A stretch of DNA of 64,000 bases, taken from positions 1 to 64,000 of IMG/VR virus record IMGVR_UViG_3300031823_000008; one strand, 5' to 3'. Below are positions 25,901-35,669 of this stretch, piece after piece. The stretch is from a virus. Every line of letters begins with the position of its first letter. The stretch's first letter is position 1. Made by a program: the position numbers and the translations under genes. Under the pieces are notes generated by a model. That model was not told where the DNA came from. It saw only the letters and a program-made list of their open reading frames with translations, and did no database searches.

Positions 25901-26461
25901 ATGATGAAACTTCCATTCCTCTTCCTTCTCGCGATCGGCGCCTTCGCCCAGATGACCACGGTCACCGGGAAGCTCGCAGTTCCCACTGAGGATTTGCTGA
26001 ACGGCACCTGCTCGATTCAGGCCGCGGCCTCCTTCTCGTCGGGAAGTGGCTACCGGATCCTCGGTGCGCCCGTGGTGGTCAAGTTTCAGAACGGCATCCT
26101 GAAGGTGCAGCTCGCCCCGACCGATACCGTTTCGCCTCCCGGCATGTATTACCGGGTGCAGTGCACCGCGCCCCTGCAGGCGATCAATGGGCACTCGGCG
26201 GGTCCGTGGACCTCTCCGGTATGGACCTGGAACGTGCCGACCTCGAGTAGTCCCGTGGATATCGGCGTGGTCAACACAGGCGCGCTCCTCAACGTAATCG
26301 GCCTGGGGAATGGCTCCTACTGCGTCACGGTCGCGGGCGGCGCTGTCTCGGGCGTGTCAACCGGCTCCTGCAGCTCCGGGACTCCCTTGTCATGGGGAAC
26401 GCTGACCCTTGCCGAGTGGGCTTCGCTCACCGGCTCAGCCTGGAGCACTCTCGTTCATTGA
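25901..26461 (+). CDS. exported beta-rich protein of the spike cluster
   Basis: 186 residues from the ATG at 25901 (a second ATG follows at 25904). A clear Sec signal peptide, MMKLPFLFLLAIGAFAQ, is followed by a beta-sandwich-like domain with paired Cys and a C-terminal tail with LSWGTLTLAEWASLTGSAW, a motif seen at junctions of fibre proteins. First of four consecutive genes encoding signal-peptide proteins. Probable appendage or adaptor for the spikes. Confidence 0.68.
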   Translation: MMKLPFLFLLAIGAFAQMTTVTGKLAVPTEDLLNGTCSIQAAASFSSGSGYRILGAPVVVKFQNGILKVQLAPTDTVSPPGMYYRVQCTAPLQAINGHSAGPWTSPVWTWNVPTSSSPVDIGVVNTGALLNVIGLGNGSYCVTVAGGAVSGVSTGSCSSGTPLSWGTLTLAEWASLTGSAWSTLVH

Positions 26462-26472
26462 AGAAGAACACT

Positions 26473-29400
26473 ATGCGTAAACTATTCTTGTTGTTGGGCC
26501 TGACGATCGCGGCACACGCCCAGTACACCCCTGTTCCCAGCACCGGTTATCCGGCGCTCGAAGCAATTCTCAATGGCAAGCTGGCGCTTCAGACGTCCGC
26601 GGGCTCCTGCGCCTCATTGGCTGGCACCGCCGGCAAGGACATCTGCTTCGACACCACGAACCTGGTGCTCTACGACGCCACAGTTACGGGCGCTCCCGCG
26701 ACGTGGGTCCTCCGATCGAACTTCACCAATGCCAAAGTCTTTGCAGCGCTCGCGACGTCCGGGACTCTGACGGCTCCCCTGGCTACCGGGAGTTCCGCTG
26801 ATTACGGCGTGATTTCAACCGCATTGGCCACCTCCGGGATTGCCACGGTGGTTCTCCCGAACAATGGAACGGCCTACTGGCTGAATGCCTCGATCAATAT
26901 CCCTGCCGGCAAGACGCTGGCCTGTCAGGCGGGCGCGGTCATCCAGAAGCATGGCAACTTCGATATGGCGGCGCTGACGAACAGCAATATCGCCGTCACG
27001 AACTGCATCTTCGACGCCAACCAGGGAGGCGGATTCACCGGCAGCGCCGTCACGGCGACTTCGCTCAGCAATCTGAAACTGACGGGCAATACCTTCGAGG
27101 GCTCGGCAAACTGGGCGGTTTATCTGTCATCGGTTGCGGGCGGCGTGATCGAAGGGAATACCTGCCCCAGCTCCAACAAGTTCGATTGCATCTTTGGAGA
27201 GCACAACACGACCGGCATCCTGGTCAGCAAAAATGTCATCGATACGACCGGGATCACGGCAGGCCTGCAGCATGGCATCGCGTTCCACTCGACCACCGGC
27301 GGCAACACCGTGGCGAACATCACGATCACCAATAACCAGATCACCAACGGGTACAGCCTGCCGATCGAGGTGGGGGGATTTGGGGGCAATCAGCCGACCG
27401 GAATCATCGTCGCAAATAACACCGCCAGCCAGGTGGGCACTCCGGCAGCATATGGCGGATACTCCTTCTCCGGGGTGACGGCCTCCTCCATCACCGGGAA
27501 CTTTTACTACTCAAATTCGCTTTGTACCAATCCAGGGCTGGAGCTGACGAGCGGCTTCCAGAACATCGCGGCGAATAACACCGTTTATTGCGGCGCCACG
27601 GTGACGGCCCAGACGAATTCCGAGTTCACGGCCAATACGGTTTTCGGGCAACTGACGACGGGATCTTCCATTGCGGCGAATGCCAACCACAACCTCTTTG
27701 CTCACAACTGGATCTCCCCCACCGGCACGAGTTCCCCGGCGAATACGCAGGCCATTCACCAGCAGTGCAATTTTTCGAGTGCAGATTGCGGCAACAACAC
27801 CTACAGCGAGAACACTCTGGTGGGGGGCGGGTCAACGAGCTCGGGATTCTATAACGAGCTGGACACCGGGACGAGCCTGAACGTTCTATTCCAGGGCAAT
27901 AACATCAGCGGGTTCACGGGAGGGTGCATCACGCTCAATGCGGTTTCGGGCACCTATACGACTTCCGTGCTGGACAACATCGAAGGATGCAGCGGGTCCG
28001 ACGTGATCAACGGGAACGTCTACCGGCCCATCGCTACGCTGCTGCAGGCCTCGAACAACCTGAGCGATCTGCCGAGCGCGCCAACGGCCCGGACGAACCT
28101 CGGGTTGGGAGCGGCGGCACTGCAAGCCAACAGCTTCTTCCTGCAGGCGTCAAACAACCTGTCTGACCTCGGGAATGCAGCGACGGCAAGGACGAATATC
28201 GGGTTTGCAGCGGGGATGGCCGCCGGCAATGCCGGAACCGCAAGCGCCCTCGCCGCCCTGCCGACTCCCTGCACCACGGGGCAGGCTCCTACCGGGATCC
28301 TCGCCAACGGCAACTCCACCGGCTGCGCTGCCCTCGGCGCAGGTATCGTCACGATGGTGACGCAGGCAGGAGCGCCTACCAGCGCGTGCACCGCGCCGGG
28401 GACCGCGAATCTGGCGTTGTCTTGGGACACAACCAATCACTACCTGTATTTCTGCACGGCGGTGACGCCGACGTGGCGCCAGTTCCTGGATAACGGCACC
28501 GGATCCGGCTTCACCAGCGCAATGGCGCTCAGCGGTATCTCGAGCGGCGCCGCCGGCTTCACGGTGGACGACGCAGCCGGCACGGCGATCCTCTATATCC
28601 TGCCCAGCACCAACGGCGCCGCCGGACAGACCCTGCAGGACAACGGATCCGCCACATGTCCAACCCTCGCGGCCGGCCTGCCCAGCACCTGCCATCAGTT
28701 GATTTGGACAACCCTCACGGCCACGATGCCTCAGAAGTTTTTCGGGACGGCCGCCCCTGGCTCCATAGCCGGCAACCTGCCGGGTGACTTTTTCAGCGAC
28801 AGCACCAACCACAACGAGTATTGGTGCAACGCTACTAGCGGCACACCGGCCCCGGCTTGTACGTCGGTCACTGCCGGCGGCTGGACGCTTACCAACAGCG
28901 GCGGAAGCATGGTCTACCCGGGCGCCGGCATCGCCAATTCCACCGGCTCGGCCTGGGGAACGAGTTACGGGTCCTCTGGAACTGGCAGCGTTTGCCTTAC
29001 GACCTCCTGCACGATGACCACTCCGGCACTGGGAACGCCCTCGGCAATCGTTCTAACCAGCGCCACCGGCCTGCCCACCGCGGGCCTGGTGAATAACGCT
29101 GTGACGTCGCCAAAGCTGGCAGTCGTCAACACCTACCGGGTGTGCGATCTCGCCTTCGGTGACACGAGTTCATCGAGCGTGATTGCCAACGCCCAACTCG
29201 GGCCGCAAGTGGGAGGATGCTTCATCCCGGGTGCCTCCACGGTGGTCGAAATGGATGTCCGCGCCGATGGCGGCACGCCCAATATCATCATTGGCGGCGA
29301 GCTCTCGGGCACGGTGAGCAATCTGGTTTCGGGCGCACTCGCCACTGCCGCATCAGGCGCAAGGGCCTGCTCCAAAACGACTGCCGTGGCGGGCATTGAT

Positions 29401-29529
29401 GGAACCACCTGCAGCGCCACCCTGCAGAACACCTCCCTTGCAGCAGGCACCTATATTCAGGCTGTCAGCGGAACCGCAGGTGGAACAGCGAAGTGGATGA
29501 CGGTCCACGTGATCTATACGGTTAACTAG
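26473..29529 (+). CDS. exported right-handed beta-helix tail spike-like protein
   Basis: 1018 residues from the ATG at 26473. The signal peptide is MRKLFLLLGLTIAAHAQ. Residues about 120-540 read as a pectate-lyase-type beta helix: turns of 20-25 residues rich in Asn with repeats such as NLKLTGNTFEGSANW, IEGNTC, NITITNNQITNG. Residues about 545-600 carry the phage fibre repeat NNLSDLPSAPTARTNLGL twice. Such helices usually bind or cleave polysaccharides. Fibre repeats show it belongs to the phage, although the signal peptide would export it from the infected cell. Confidence 0.78.
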   Translation: MRKLFLLLGLTIAAHAQYTPVPSTGYPALEAILNGKLALQTSAGSCASLAGTAGKDICFDTTNLVLYDATVTGAPATWVLRSNFTNAKVFAALATSGTLTAPLATGSSADYGVISTALATSGIATVVLPNNGTAYWLNASINIPAGKTLACQAGAVIQKHGNFDMAALTNSNIAVTNCIFDANQGGGFTGSAVTATSLSNLKLTGNTFEGSANWAVYLSSVAGGVIEGNTCPSSNKFDCIFGEHNTTGILVSKNVIDTTGITAGLQHGIAFHSTTGGNTVANITITNNQITNGYSLPIEVGGFGGNQPTGIIVANNTASQVGTPAAYGGYSFSGVTASSITGNFYYSNSLCTNPGLELTSGFQNIAANNTVYCGATVTAQTNSEFTANTVFGQLTTGSSIAANANHNLFAHNWISPTGTSSPANTQAIHQQCNFSSADCGNNTYSENTLVGGGSTSSGFYNELDTGTSLNVLFQGNNISGFTGGCITLNAVSGTYTTSVLDNIEGCSGSDVINGNVYRPIATLLQASNNLSDLPSAPTARTNLGLGAAALQANSFFLQASNNLSDLGNAATARTNIGFAAGMAAGNAGTASALAALPTPCTTGQAPTGILANGNSTGCAALGAGIVTMVTQAGAPTSACTAPGTANLALSWDTTNHYLYFCTAVTPTWRQFLDNGTGSGFTSAMALSGISSGAAGFTVDDAAGTAILYILPSTNGAAGQTLQDNGSATCPTLAAGLPSTCHQLIWTTLTATMPQKFFGTAAPGSIAGNLPGDFFSDSTNHNEYWCNATSGTPAPACTSVTAGGWTLTNSGGSMVYPGAGIANSTGSAWGTSYGSSGTGSVCLTTSCTMTTPALGTPSAIVLTSATGLPTAGLVNNAVTSPKLAVVNTYRVCDLAFGDTSSSSVIANAQLGPQVGGCFIPGASTVVEMDVRADGGTPNIIIGGELSGTVSNLVSGALATAASGARACSKTTAVAGIDGTTCSATLQNTSLAAGTYIQAVSGTAGGTAKWMTVHVIYTVN

Positions 29530-29531
29530 CC

Positions 29532-30683
29532 ATGCGAAAATTCACTATTCTCATTTTGGCGCTCGCCTCTCTGGCAACTGCTCAGCCCCGATGGAGCGCT
29601 CAGGAGCAGTTGAGCCGGCTGCTCTTTCCCCTGATACCGCAGGTGAGGATCCCTGGCCCTGGTGGAGTCGCCAATAGCGGCGGCGGCGGAGCTCCGTGCA
29701 CGCCGGTCAGCGGATACAGCCATTGCCGTCTTTTGACTCTGGCCGCGACCACCGCGAACCTTACCGCGTTTCCGGTGGCGACCGTGAACAGTAGCGGCGC
29801 GATGGTATTAGGCAGCAGCCGCATTCAGAATTCAAGCTGTTACGATGTGGTGTTCACGTCGGACTCTGGTGGCTCGACGAAAATCCCGTGGGAGATCGAA
29901 TCCTGCACGTCCTCGACCGGGGCCGTGGTCGCGTGGTTTCCGACGGCCCTGTCGTCCTCAACCACGACGATTGTATATGTTTCATACGACAACGCCTCGA
30001 TCAGCACGGCGCAGAATACCGGCAGTCTCGCTCCAGCGAACGTGTGGGACAGCAACTTCGGGATGGTACAGCATCTGGCTGCCTTAACCCTGCTCGATTC
30101 CACGTCCAATGCCACCACGGGCACCAACACCAGCCTGACGACTACCACCGGCCTGATAAATGGAGGAGTGAACGATGCCGCCAGCGGGTATGCTAATTTT
30201 GCGGCCAGCTCGAGCACCAACCCGACAAGCGCCATCTCGGTGAGCTTCTGGCTCAACACCGGGAGTACCAACAGCAGCGCCTATTTCTTCGACAATGATA
30301 TTGATTCCGCGACATACGGGACGACATTTCAGCTCTCAGGCGGCAGCCTCTATTGGTCGCTGGGAAGCGTCGGGAACAATCAATTCATCTATGCCTACTC
30401 GTTTGACAGCAACTGGCACTTGTTCGATTTCACCTACAGCGGGTCCACGATGCTGATGTATATCGACGGGGCACAGGTAGCCACCTCGAGCAAGACGGGA
30501 AGCATCGTGTGGAATGGCAACTCGTTGGCGCTCGGGGCCAGCGTGAGCGGGACCAATAAAGCGTCCGGCAAGTTTGATGAGTTTCGGATTTCCGGGATTG
30601 CCCGGGCCGCAGGCTGGGTGGCCGCGGAATATGCCAATCAGAAAGCCAGCAGCACATTTCTTACGGTGGGATCCGAGAACTAA
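29532..30683 (+). CDS. exported LamG/concanavalin-like lectin protein
   Basis: 383 residues. Signal peptide MRKFTILILALASLATAQ. Residues about 60-165 resemble a DUF2341-type beta domain (SSCYDVVFTSDSGG...IPWEIESC). Residues about 190-380 are a LamG-like jelly roll ending FDEFRISGIARAAGWVAAEYANQ, a hallmark of this lectin group. It likely binds glycans on the host surface or in its matrix. Second of the exported spike-cluster pair; the neighbouring genes abut within 2 bp, so they form one operon. Confidence 0.78.
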   Translation: MRKFTILILALASLATAQPRWSAQEQLSRLLFPLIPQVRIPGPGGVANSGGGGAPCTPVSGYSHCRLLTLAATTANLTAFPVATVNSSGAMVLGSSRIQNSSCYDVVFTSDSGGSTKIPWEIESCTSSTGAVVAWFPTALSSSTTTIVYVSYDNASISTAQNTGSLAPANVWDSNFGMVQHLAALTLLDSTSNATTGTNTSLTTTTGLINGGVNDAASGYANFAASSSTNPTSAISVSFWLNTGSTNSSAYFFDNDIDSATYGTTFQLSGGSLYWSLGSVGNNQFIYAYSFDSNWHLFDFTYSGSTMLMYIDGAQVATSSKTGSIVWNGNSLALGASVSGTNKASGKFDEFRISGIARAAGWVAAEYANQKASSTFLTVGSEN

Positions 30684-33600
30684 ATGAAGACAATTATCTT
30701 GTTGCTGCTGGCATCTGTGGCTTGGGCTGTTCCGACGCCCATTCTGTATTACAGCGACATCACCTCGGGCCCGAACACCGGGAGCCGGAACAACAACGGC
30801 GCGATCGTCTGCGTGTATGGGGTATTTTTCGGCTCGACGCAGGGAAGCTCCACCCTCACGATAGGCGGGGGAGCGGCGGCTGAAATCATCTGGTGGGGCG
30901 ACAACGTGCATTTGGGCAAGTCACAGGTGTGCTTCAGCCTGGGAGCGGCGGCGGCTACCGGGAACATCGTGATGACGACTTCTGGCGGCACGAGCAACGG
31001 ACTGCCGTTTACGATCAGATCCGCGCCGATCTATTGGGTCGGGGATACGTTTAATATCGGCGGGTCTACCTTGCCGTCCGACAGCAATTCCGGGGCCTTC
31101 GCCACGCCATTTGCCACGATCGCTAAAGGCGTCAGCCAGCTAACCTCTGCATCGGGCGCGCTGGTCTATGTTCGCGGTACCGTTCCAGCAGCAACGGGCG
31201 TGGTGGCCTACAGTTCGACCGTGGTGCTCAACAACGCCGGGACGTCCTCCGCCCCGCTCTCTCTGATTGCGAACTGGCCTGGAGATGCCCAGCCCGTGAT
31301 AGGCGAGTACAACAACCCATCGGCCGTCAACGGGATTTACAATTTCAACGGCGACCACTACGCGATCGTGGGATTCGCTTTGCGGGGTTACGGTTCCGCC
31401 ATCCAGATGGCGTTTGGTCAAACCGACTGGCGCCTGGTCAACAATACGATCGAGTGCCCGGCCGGAAATGGTCAGGCTGGATGCCTGTACGCCCTCTTCG
31501 ACAACAACAATCCCAGCCTGACTCAGAGCTATAAAATATACGGAAATGAACTGAAGAATATTGGCTGCGGCTTCGGCCCCACCGGAGGCGCGGACGACAG
31601 CACGACCCTGAACGGTCAGCAGATATATTTTCCATGCGCTACGAGCGCTGTGCAGTCCGGAACCCTCGCGAGCACGGACGGCATCACGCTGACGCTCAGC
31701 GGAGCAACGTTCAATACCAGCAATATGAACGTCGGCGACCACTTGCTGGTCGATACCACAGGTACCGGAGTCTACGAATCCAGCATTGTCAGCTCCGTGG
31801 GAAGCACGACGTTCGTTCTCTCCTCAAATTCTTTCAGCACTGTTTCGTTCTCCGGGAGAGCATGGAAATTTACGAACCACATGTCGAGCAAGCTCTACCA
31901 TACGACCTATTTCGGCACCGATACCAACGGAGTGGACTTCGCCTGGAATTCGATTCATAACAACAGCTCTTTCCATGGATTCAATGTGCACAGCACTCCT
32001 GGCAGTTCGGCAGAAGCGCTGCTCTCCGCCAACGCGGGCACGCCCGGAACAGTGACCTTCACCTCGACCTCGCCGGGTCTTTTCGTTTCCGGGCAATACA
32101 TCGAAATCGTCGGGAACAACGTCATCGCGAGCGCGGGATACTATGTGGGCAGTCCGGGAATAGTCGGGAGCGTGGAGACAGTCTCCCTCTACAACGATGC
32201 CGCGCTGACCTCGCCATATACTGTCACTTCCGGGGGTACAGCGTCCGGCACGATAGCGTGGCATGGATTCTCGCAGTTCAACATCACAGCACACAACAAC
32301 ACCATCGACCACCAGAACGGCGCGTGCATGTCGCTGGCCAACGTCTCTCCCGCACGCGGTACGGTTGCGGTGTACAACAACGTTCTCTCGAACTGCGGCA
32401 CTGGCCCCCACGTGTTTGGAGATGCCCCTGAGCATTACGCGGCATTTTACCCGATCGACGGTCCGGACAACCCGACCAATAATCTCTATGCCTCTGGCAC
32501 GGCAAGTTTTTATAACAACACCATTTACAACGGCGGCAGTTTTGCGACTGTGAGCAGCTCCGATATTTATGCAGCTATCAACGAGGCAGTCGGCAACGGC
32601 GCTCTGTACTGGAATTTCAAAAACAACATCGTCAGCCAGCCCAACGGCATCCCGTTCTTTGTGGCGACCGGCGGAAACAATCAGATCGTCGGCAGTAACA
32701 ACATCTGGTTCGGCACTGACAGTTCCACGATTCCTCCAATGCCAACCGGAAACATCACGAGCGACCCGCTGTTCGTCAACACCGCCTACGGGAACTTCAC
32801 GCTGGGATATGGCAGTCCCGCAGTGGGCGCCGGGACTTCGAGCCTTGCGCCAGCGAATGACATCTTGGGCCATCCACAATCCAGCCCGCCGTCAATCGGG
32901 GCGTACAACAACTATCCGTTCAGGACCTATTACGTGAGAACGGATGGAGGGACCTTTGCCCAATGCACTGGCCTGGTGGATGCGGCCTATGGTGGGAGTG
33001 GCAGTTCCCAACCATGTGGCTGGCGGCACCCGTTCGTCGCCCTGTCGGCCCCGCTGGTTTGGAGGATCGCGTCCGGAGATCATCTTCTCATCGAGAACGG
33101 CTCATACCAGATCTCGTATTACAGTACGGACGCATTGCCACTGTTCAACGGCTATTCGGGTTTCGATATTCACTTGCCCCCACTTCCAGGCGGGTTGACT
33201 GCAATGGAACCGACGGTGCTCGCAGGAATCAATTACCAGAGTGGCTGCGCGACCCGTCCCGAGCTGTGGTCAGCCAACGGAGTGCTCGCCATCATCACCA
33301 TGACGGGAGGGTTTGAGCAACTCGGGTGCATGCAATTTGACGATCACAGCTCATGTATCTACGTCAATCCGAATGTGCGGTGCGACGATTCAGGCTACAC
33401 CGGAGCCTGGGGCAAATACGGAGTCTTTTTCAACGATTATTCCGCTCACGACATCACTTTGACCGATGTCAACATCCACGGTTTCGGCGCTGAAGGGATT
33501 CATGGCAGCGGGTCGAACATGACCCTCACCAACGTGACAATCCGCGGCAATGGCCTGGCCGGGTGGAACCTGGATGAAGGCACCGACATCATCGTCAATT

Positions 33601-34658
33601 TCGGCCACATGAATTTGACGAATGTCTTAGTCGAGTGGAACGGCTGCGGAGAAGTCTACGATCCTGGATTTCCGGACAACCTCACGATTGCGCATTGTTG
33701 GGGTCAGCAGACCGGCGGATATGGAGACGGCGTGTCGCCCTGGAACTCCGTCGCAAACTGGGTCATCAATAAATCGACCTTCCGATATAACACGCAGGAA
33801 GGCTTCGACGTGCTGTACAACGATTACGACTTTCCAATGTGGGGTTCGGTCACCGTGGACCAGTCCCGGTTTTACGGCAACTCAGGCAATCAATTGAAGG
33901 CGAGCGGGACGCTAACGTTTACGAATAGCTTTGCCATTGGGAACTGCACGTATATCAGCAAGCAGTCGTTCTCGGACCTGGTCGGCCAGACAACGGATAT
34001 AGGAGGCAATTATGTGGAGGGCGATATCTGTAGGGCGACCGGATCGGCAATCGTCAATGGCACGGTGGACAACGGCGCCAGCGTCATCGCAAATTCCTAT
34101 GTTTCCGGTGAGGGTCTGAACGCCATTGAGCTGCGGTGCACAGGAAGCGAGCCACAATGCGGGACGAATAGCCGAAATTCCAGTGTCACGATCGTAAACA
34201 GCATCGTGGAAGGGGCCGTGAGCACCTACGACAACGTGGGCGGATGGGGGCTCGCTGTTGGACAGCATTCAAACTACGTGTACAGCGAGGCGGGCTCGTT
34301 CGCCGGGTTGGAGTTCATTTACATGAACAACAACATCTGGTTCAACGGGTTCGGGGTCTCCTATGACGGCGACGCACCCACCATCCCCACAACCTGCACC
34401 TACGGCGCGGCTTCTTTCTGCGCTTCTCCTGGCCTGGTGAACGACGTTTTCGATCCCGTCGCGATCAACGCGCACCTTACCTCCGGTTCGATCGCGCGCG
34501 GAGCAGGGACCGGGGCGTACACGAATCATGACATGGATGGAGTCGCCCGGCCGGCGAGTGCTCCGGACATCGGCCCCTACCAGTATGTTCCGGGAGCGCC
34601 CACGCCCGGGGGAGGCACATTCTTCCTGCTCCTGAAGGGCCTCGGCATTATTCACTGA
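30684..34658 (+). CDS. exported giant beta-helix protein (tail spike or polysaccharide-binding)
   Basis: 1324 residues, starting directly after the previous stop. Signal peptide MKTIILLLLASVAWA. Residues about 20-115 look like an IPT/TIG Ig-like domain. Two right-handed beta-helix regions follow (about 125-720 and 740-1300), with Asn/Gly turns such as HNNTIDHQNGACMSLAN and LTNVTIRGNGLAGWNLDEG and the ending DIGPYQY common to secreted bacterial right-handed helices. The architecture resembles secreted host proteins, suggesting capture of a bacterial surface glycan-binding gene. Confidence 0.75.
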   Translation: MKTIILLLLASVAWAVPTPILYYSDITSGPNTGSRNNNGAIVCVYGVFFGSTQGSSTLTIGGGAAAEIIWWGDNVHLGKSQVCFSLGAAAATGNIVMTTSGGTSNGLPFTIRSAPIYWVGDTFNIGGSTLPSDSNSGAFATPFATIAKGVSQLTSASGALVYVRGTVPAATGVVAYSSTVVLNNAGTSSAPLSLIANWPGDAQPVIGEYNNPSAVNGIYNFNGDHYAIVGFALRGYGSAIQMAFGQTDWRLVNNTIECPAGNGQAGCLYALFDNNNPSLTQSYKIYGNELKNIGCGFGPTGGADDSTTLNGQQIYFPCATSAVQSGTLASTDGITLTLSGATFNTSNMNVGDHLLVDTTGTGVYESSIVSSVGSTTFVLSSNSFSTVSFSGRAWKFTNHMSSKLYHTTYFGTDTNGVDFAWNSIHNNSSFHGFNVHSTPGSSAEALLSANAGTPGTVTFTSTSPGLFVSGQYIEIVGNNVIASAGYYVGSPGIVGSVETVSLYNDAALTSPYTVTSGGTASGTIAWHGFSQFNITAHNNTIDHQNGACMSLANVSPARGTVAVYNNVLSNCGTGPHVFGDAPEHYAAFYPIDGPDNPTNNLYASGTASFYNNTIYNGGSFATVSSSDIYAAINEAVGNGALYWNFKNNIVSQPNGIPFFVATGGNNQIVGSNNIWFGTDSSTIPPMPTGNITSDPLFVNTAYGNFTLGYGSPAVGAGTSSLAPANDILGHPQSSPPSIGAYNNYPFRTYYVRTDGGTFAQCTGLVDAAYGGSGSSQPCGWRHPFVALSAPLVWRIASGDHLLIENGSYQISYYSTDALPLFNGYSGFDIHLPPLPGGLTAMEPTVLAGINYQSGCATRPELWSANGVLAIITMTGGFEQLGCMQFDDHSSCIYVNPNVRCDDSGYTGAWGKYGVFFNDYSAHDITLTDVNIHGFGAEGIHGSGSNMTLTNVTIRGNGLAGWNLDEGTDIIVNFGHMNLTNVLVEWNGCGEVYDPGFPDNLTIAHCWGQQTGGYGDGVSPWNSVANWVINKSTFRYNTQEGFDVLYNDYDFPMWGSVTVDQSRFYGNSGNQLKASGTLTFTNSFAIGNCTYISKQSFSDLVGQTTDIGGNYVEGDICRATGSAIVNGTVDNGASVIANSYVSGEGLNAIELRCTGSEPQCGTNSRNSSVTIVNSIVEGAVSTYDNVGGWGLAVGQHSNYVYSEAGSFAGLEFIYMNNNIWFNGFGVSYDGDAPTIPTTCTYGAASFCASPGLVNDVFDPVAINAHLTSGSIARGAGTGAYTNHDMDGVARPASAPDIGPYQYVPGAPTPGGGTFFLLLKGLGIIH

Positions 34659-34965
34659 GGCTCAGAGCGGATCCATTCCGATATCCAAAGCTTCCTTGAC
34701 CCACTGCTCGATATCCCGACGGCTCGCGATCGCGCCGGCCGCCTTGCGAAGCCTGGTGCAGTTCCGCTATCGATTCGCGGGTATAGTACGGGTTCTGATC
34801 CCAGACGGGGGAATTGACCCACTGCTCGAAGTAGGCGCGGATCAGGGAGACGTCCCGGACAGTTAAGAGGACATTGTTCAGGTAGCGTTCAATGGCTGGG
34901 GCCAATACTCCGCTCGGTTCGTGGCGCCAGAATTTAGGGGCGAGGGGATGGAGGGCTGGGTTCAT
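34648..34965 (-). CDS. small phage protein with an apparent frameshift
   Basis: As read, 105 residues from the ATG at 34965. The first 71 residues (up to SIAELHQ) look genuine, with IRAYFEQWVNSPVWDQNP. The rest is compositionally odd, while skipping one base at 34752 restores a frame reading LRKAAGAIASRRDIEQWVKE and ending GMDPL with a stop at 34662-34664, giving a 100-residue helical protein. Either a 1-base insertion mutated the gene or the sequence has an error. It is the last gene of the reverse-strand early operon. Confidence 0.7.
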   Translation of the reverse strand: MNPALHPLAPKFWRHEPSGVLAPAIERYLNNVLLTVRDVSLIRAYFEQWVNSPVWDQNPYYTRESIAELHQASQGGRRDREPSGYRAVGQGSFGYRNGSALSLSE

Positions 34966-35302
34966 GGTGCGTTTCCTTCAGAGCTTCTTCCACAGCTCTT
35001 TGTATTTTCTTTTGGGTTTCCGGCGACTGGAAGTCGTCGATTTCAATGATCCGAGTGGCAGCGCGTTTCAGCGCCTCAGGGAGCTTGCTGCCCGAGAAGG
35101 ACAGGATGATCAGGGGTTTGTCAAATAGAATGGCGGCTCCGACTTCGAGCGCCAGTTTCGCATCAAATTTGCCGTCGCTGATTACCAGCGAGAGGGCGGA
35201 TCCCTTCATTTTTGGAAACATCTCCGCCTCGGCGCGATGCAGATAATCCTTCACCTCGGATTGATTCAACAAGTCTTCGAAGTTCGCTTCGTCCCAGTTC
35301 AT
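34934..35302 (-). CDS. nucleoside-deoxyribosyltransferase/TIR-like fold small protein (tentative)
   Basis: 122 residues from the ATG at 35302, which overlaps the upstream gene (ATGA). The core SALSLVISDGKFDAKLALEVGAAILFDKPLIILSFSG, then a second helix-strand RAATRIIEID, gives an alternating beta-alpha pattern like small phage proteins related in shape to nucleoside deoxyribosyltransferases. The catalytic Asp/Glu set of that family was not confirmed, so it may only share the fold. It is in the early operon. Confidence 0.6.
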   Translation of the reverse strand: MNWDEANFEDLLNQSEVKDYLHRAEAEMFPKMKGSALSLVISDGKFDAKLALEVGAAILFDKPLIILSFSGSKLPEALKRAATRIIEIDDFQSPETQKKIQRAVEEALKETHHEPSPPSPRP

Positions 35303-35490
35303 TCCGTTTTCTCCCGTTCGGCTTTGAATTCCGCGGTCTGCTGTAACTTTGATGCGGCAATCCGCAGGTGGTGGAAGGCCAGTTTCAGGGCTTCGGCGCA
35401 AGAGTCGTTATCGAGAGGAGAGACCTCTGTTGCCAGATCGCGGGCTCTTGCGGCGAGGGCTGCATAATCCTTTGCTGTTTTGGGGCTCAT
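35299..35490 (-). CDS. small helical protein
   Basis: 63 residues, alpha-helical throughout (YAALAARARDLATEVS, LAFHHLRIAASKLQQ). Overlaps the next gene by 4 bp (ATGA), and GGAAG is just upstream of its ATG. Function unknown; early operon member. Confidence 0.68.
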   Translation of the reverse strand: MSPKTAKDYAALAARARDLATEVSPLDNDSCAEALKLAFHHLRIAASKLQQTAEFKAEREKTE

Positions 35491-35507
35491 GACTTCCTTT
35501 CTTGGAT

Positions 35508-35669
35508 TTACGAGGTGGGCCGTGGGTGCCTGTCATCGGCTTCGAAGTTTTCGATGATCTTACCGAGCCATTGCCAGGCGCGCAGCTCTTTGGGGCTGAG
35601 GGCGCGCCGCTCGGATTCATAGACGAGTTGGGCATAGGCGCGGGCGATGGCATATTCCATCCAGGTCAT
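35508..35669 (-). CDS. 53-residue helical protein
   Basis: The ATG at 35669 overlaps the stop of the 35666-35884 gene, and the product is MTWMEYAIARAYAQLVYE followed by a helix and a short polar end. Too short to classify. The overlap arrangement and the good helix support it as a real gene. Confidence 0.55.
   Translation of the reverse strand: MTWMEYAIARAYAQLVYESERRALSPKELRAWQWLGKIIENFEADDRHPRPTS

Noticed and set aside
31824-32879. 351-codon reverse frame over the beta-helix gene
   Set aside because: Antisense shadow of a long, well-supported forward gene.
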